This document shows, one piece after another, positions 62,966 through 64,000 of a DNA stretch of 64,000 bases. Within the stretch, counting starts at the first letter, position 1; each line of letters opens with the position of its first letter. The position numbers and the translations under genes were made by a program. The notes under the pieces are model-generated. The model had not been told where the DNA came from, did no database searches, and saw only the letters and a list, made by a program, of their open reading frames with translations. The stretch is taken from the NCBI RefSeq assembly GCF_037038585.1, contig NC_092521.1, positions 110,758,605 through 110,822,604 of the forward strand, read 5' to 3'. Origin of the DNA: Patagioenas fasciata (lineage: Eukaryota > Chordata > Aves > Columbiformes > Columbidae).

Positions 62966-63429
62966 ATACTCGGAGTATGTGAAAAACAAGTCTCACAAGT
63001 CATGGGGAAAAAGCTTTCAGTACAGAACTGTTAGACAGAAGAAGCAGGCAGAGGAGATGGGACACAAGCACTATCACCACCATCTTCTTGTCTTCTCTCT
63101 GCTTCTCTGGATGAAACATGATGGGTTAGGCAGTTTTTTTGATACACCTAGTGGATCAGGCCCTTCTGGTAGTGAAGTGGCATGCCATTTCTCAATCCTA
63201 GGGCGGCAGGCACCAAGCTGTTCAGTGCTATGAGGTCAGAAGTGCTTCTGAGCACACCCAAAAGAAGAACTGGAGGTTTCTGGCGAACGTCAGCATTAGA
63301 AAACACAAATGTCACAATCTGGAGTCTCTTCACCCTCCAGGCTTTGGTGCATGACTATAGCTTTAGGATCATGACAGACCCTGCCCTTATGGTCTTTCCT
63401 ATGGTCACACAAGAAACAAGCCTCAGGCC

Positions 63430-63437
63430 CACTAGAC
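63430..63437. repeat. Left target-site duplication of hAT element
   Basis: CACTAGAC, identical to 63549-63556. Confidence 0.9.
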
Positions 63438-63548
63438 CAGGGATCTAGTTTAGGACTAAACTGTTACATTACAAAAATTACATTTGGCCCTTTGAAGGCA
63501 ACCACAAGGCTGATGTGGCCCCCGGTGAAAATGAGTATGGCAACCCTG
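63438..63548 (-). mobile_element. 111-bp hAT-type miniature transposon
   Basis: The element lies between two perfect copies of the 8-bp direct repeat CACTAGAC (63430-63437 and 63549-63556), the target-site length of hAT transposons. Its ends are CAGGGATC on the left and, inverted, CAGGGTTGCC on the right, fitting the hAT/Charlie terminal pattern CAGGGGTG. Read from the right end on the minus strand it continues CTCATTTTCACCGGGGGCC and then GGGCCAAATGTAATTTT, a terminus seen in vertebrate hAT elements. It has no coding capacity, so it must have been moved by a transposase made elsewhere. Confidence 0.88.
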
Positions 63549-63556
63549 CACTAGAC
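63549..63556. repeat. Right target-site duplication of hAT element
   Basis: CACTAGAC, identical to 63430-63437. Confidence 0.9.
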
Positions 63557-64000
63557 TGTGAGCTACGTCTCCCATCAGTTGTGTGCTCCAGGCATGGACA
63601 ACACTTAAGGGCAATGGGGGACTAGAATGAACAAGTTCTTTACCTTTGAGGGGAAAGAAGTGCCTTTCATGCTCCGCAAAGGTACTCATGCAGGGATGTC
63701 CCCAGTCCGCCAGTAGCAAGGCCAAAAGGGTGGAGATGAAGATGCCATCACTATTGCAATGGCTCCACTGGCTTCAGGCTGGGGCACCTGACATGACGAT
63801 GTTGAGTCATAGCAATATTTAATCTTGTGTTGCCACATGTGATGAAACAGGCCTGATCCATTGTTACACTGTCGGTAATTCTGATGCTGAAAATTACTGC
63901 AGCCTTCGTCTGAAAATGAAACTCAAATTAGCACAGTAACTGTCCAACAACTATTGCAACTGTTGGCTGACTTCACGTGCATAATTTATCACTTTCGTAC
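63557..64000. other. Right edge of window, no gene seen
   Basis: No exon, repeat or motif I can name. Confidence 0.6.

Larger units (their letters stand above)
39995..63429. other. Flank to the right of the CpG island, no recognised exon
   Basis: About 23 kb without a coding exon I can identify. It contains short tandem repeats (44606), an L3/MIR-type relic (48.35 kb), a 13-bp inverted repeat pair (52.14 kb), two ancient amniote repeats (51.39 and 56.97 kb), poly-T and poly-A tracts (57.44, 61.49, 61.66 kb) and a G+C-rich patch at about 59.59-59.85 kb. An AT palindrome (61.80 kb) and a MIR-like fragment (62.9 kb) lie further right. The longest plain open frame here, 157 codons on the minus strand at 47660-48133, is within chance expectation. 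Confidence 0.5.

Noticed and set aside
1..64000. CRISPR arrays, operons, tRNA or rRNA genes
   Set aside because: No regularly spaced repeats, tRNA cloverleaf motifs or rRNA sequence were seen; the window is vertebrate nuclear DNA.

Overview
This window is vertebrate nuclear DNA, most likely from a bird. It has a six-exon gene with GT-AG introns and several CR1 LINE copies, one carrying a long open reverse-transcriptase frame. It also has a solo ERVL-type LTR of a kind common in bird genomes, an isolated CpG island, and no bacterial-style gene packing. The ERVL-type LTR and the CR1 3' end with CTGTGAT repeats suggest a neoavian lineage, but that finer placement is inference.

The only protein-coding host gene I can support is BLVRA (biliverdin reductase A), on the minus strand. 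Its coding sequence is in six exons: 14700-14582, 12775-12656, 12001-11904, 10546-10439, 9703-9532 and 3918-3645. They join in frame to 296 codons plus stop, the length of the human protein. The ATG lies 9 nt inside its exon, so at least one 5' untranslated exon must lie further up, at higher coordinates. The best promoter candidate is the CpG island at about 39.45-39.96 kb, which would make the first intron about 25 kb.

Region by region: 1-3.6 kb is 3' UTR and downstream flank with one ancient repeat. 3.6-14.7 kb is the BLVRA coding region. 14.7-39.4 kb is probably the 5' intron and carries most of the mobile DNA. This includes an old antisense CR1 (16.36-18.01 kb) interrupted by a 128-bp copy of the BLVRA exon 1/intron boundary, a fragmented antisense CR1 (28.0 kb), a solo LTR with perfect target-site duplication (30.7-31.2 kb) and a young sense CR1 (32.65-33.97 kb). 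39.4-40.0 kb is the CpG island, with CTCF-like and YY1-like motifs and plus-strand splice-donor-like sites, so it may be bidirectional. 40-64 kb has no exon I can recognise. It holds ancient amniote repeats, simple repeats, inverted repeats and, at 63.44-63.55 kb, a 111-bp hAT-type miniature transposon with perfect 8-bp target-site duplications.

I found no previously undescribed multi-gene system. The most unusual structure is the local templated insertion of a BLVRA exon-intron boundary into a CR1 copy, which leaves a second splice-donor-like sequence in the intron upstream of the first coding exon.
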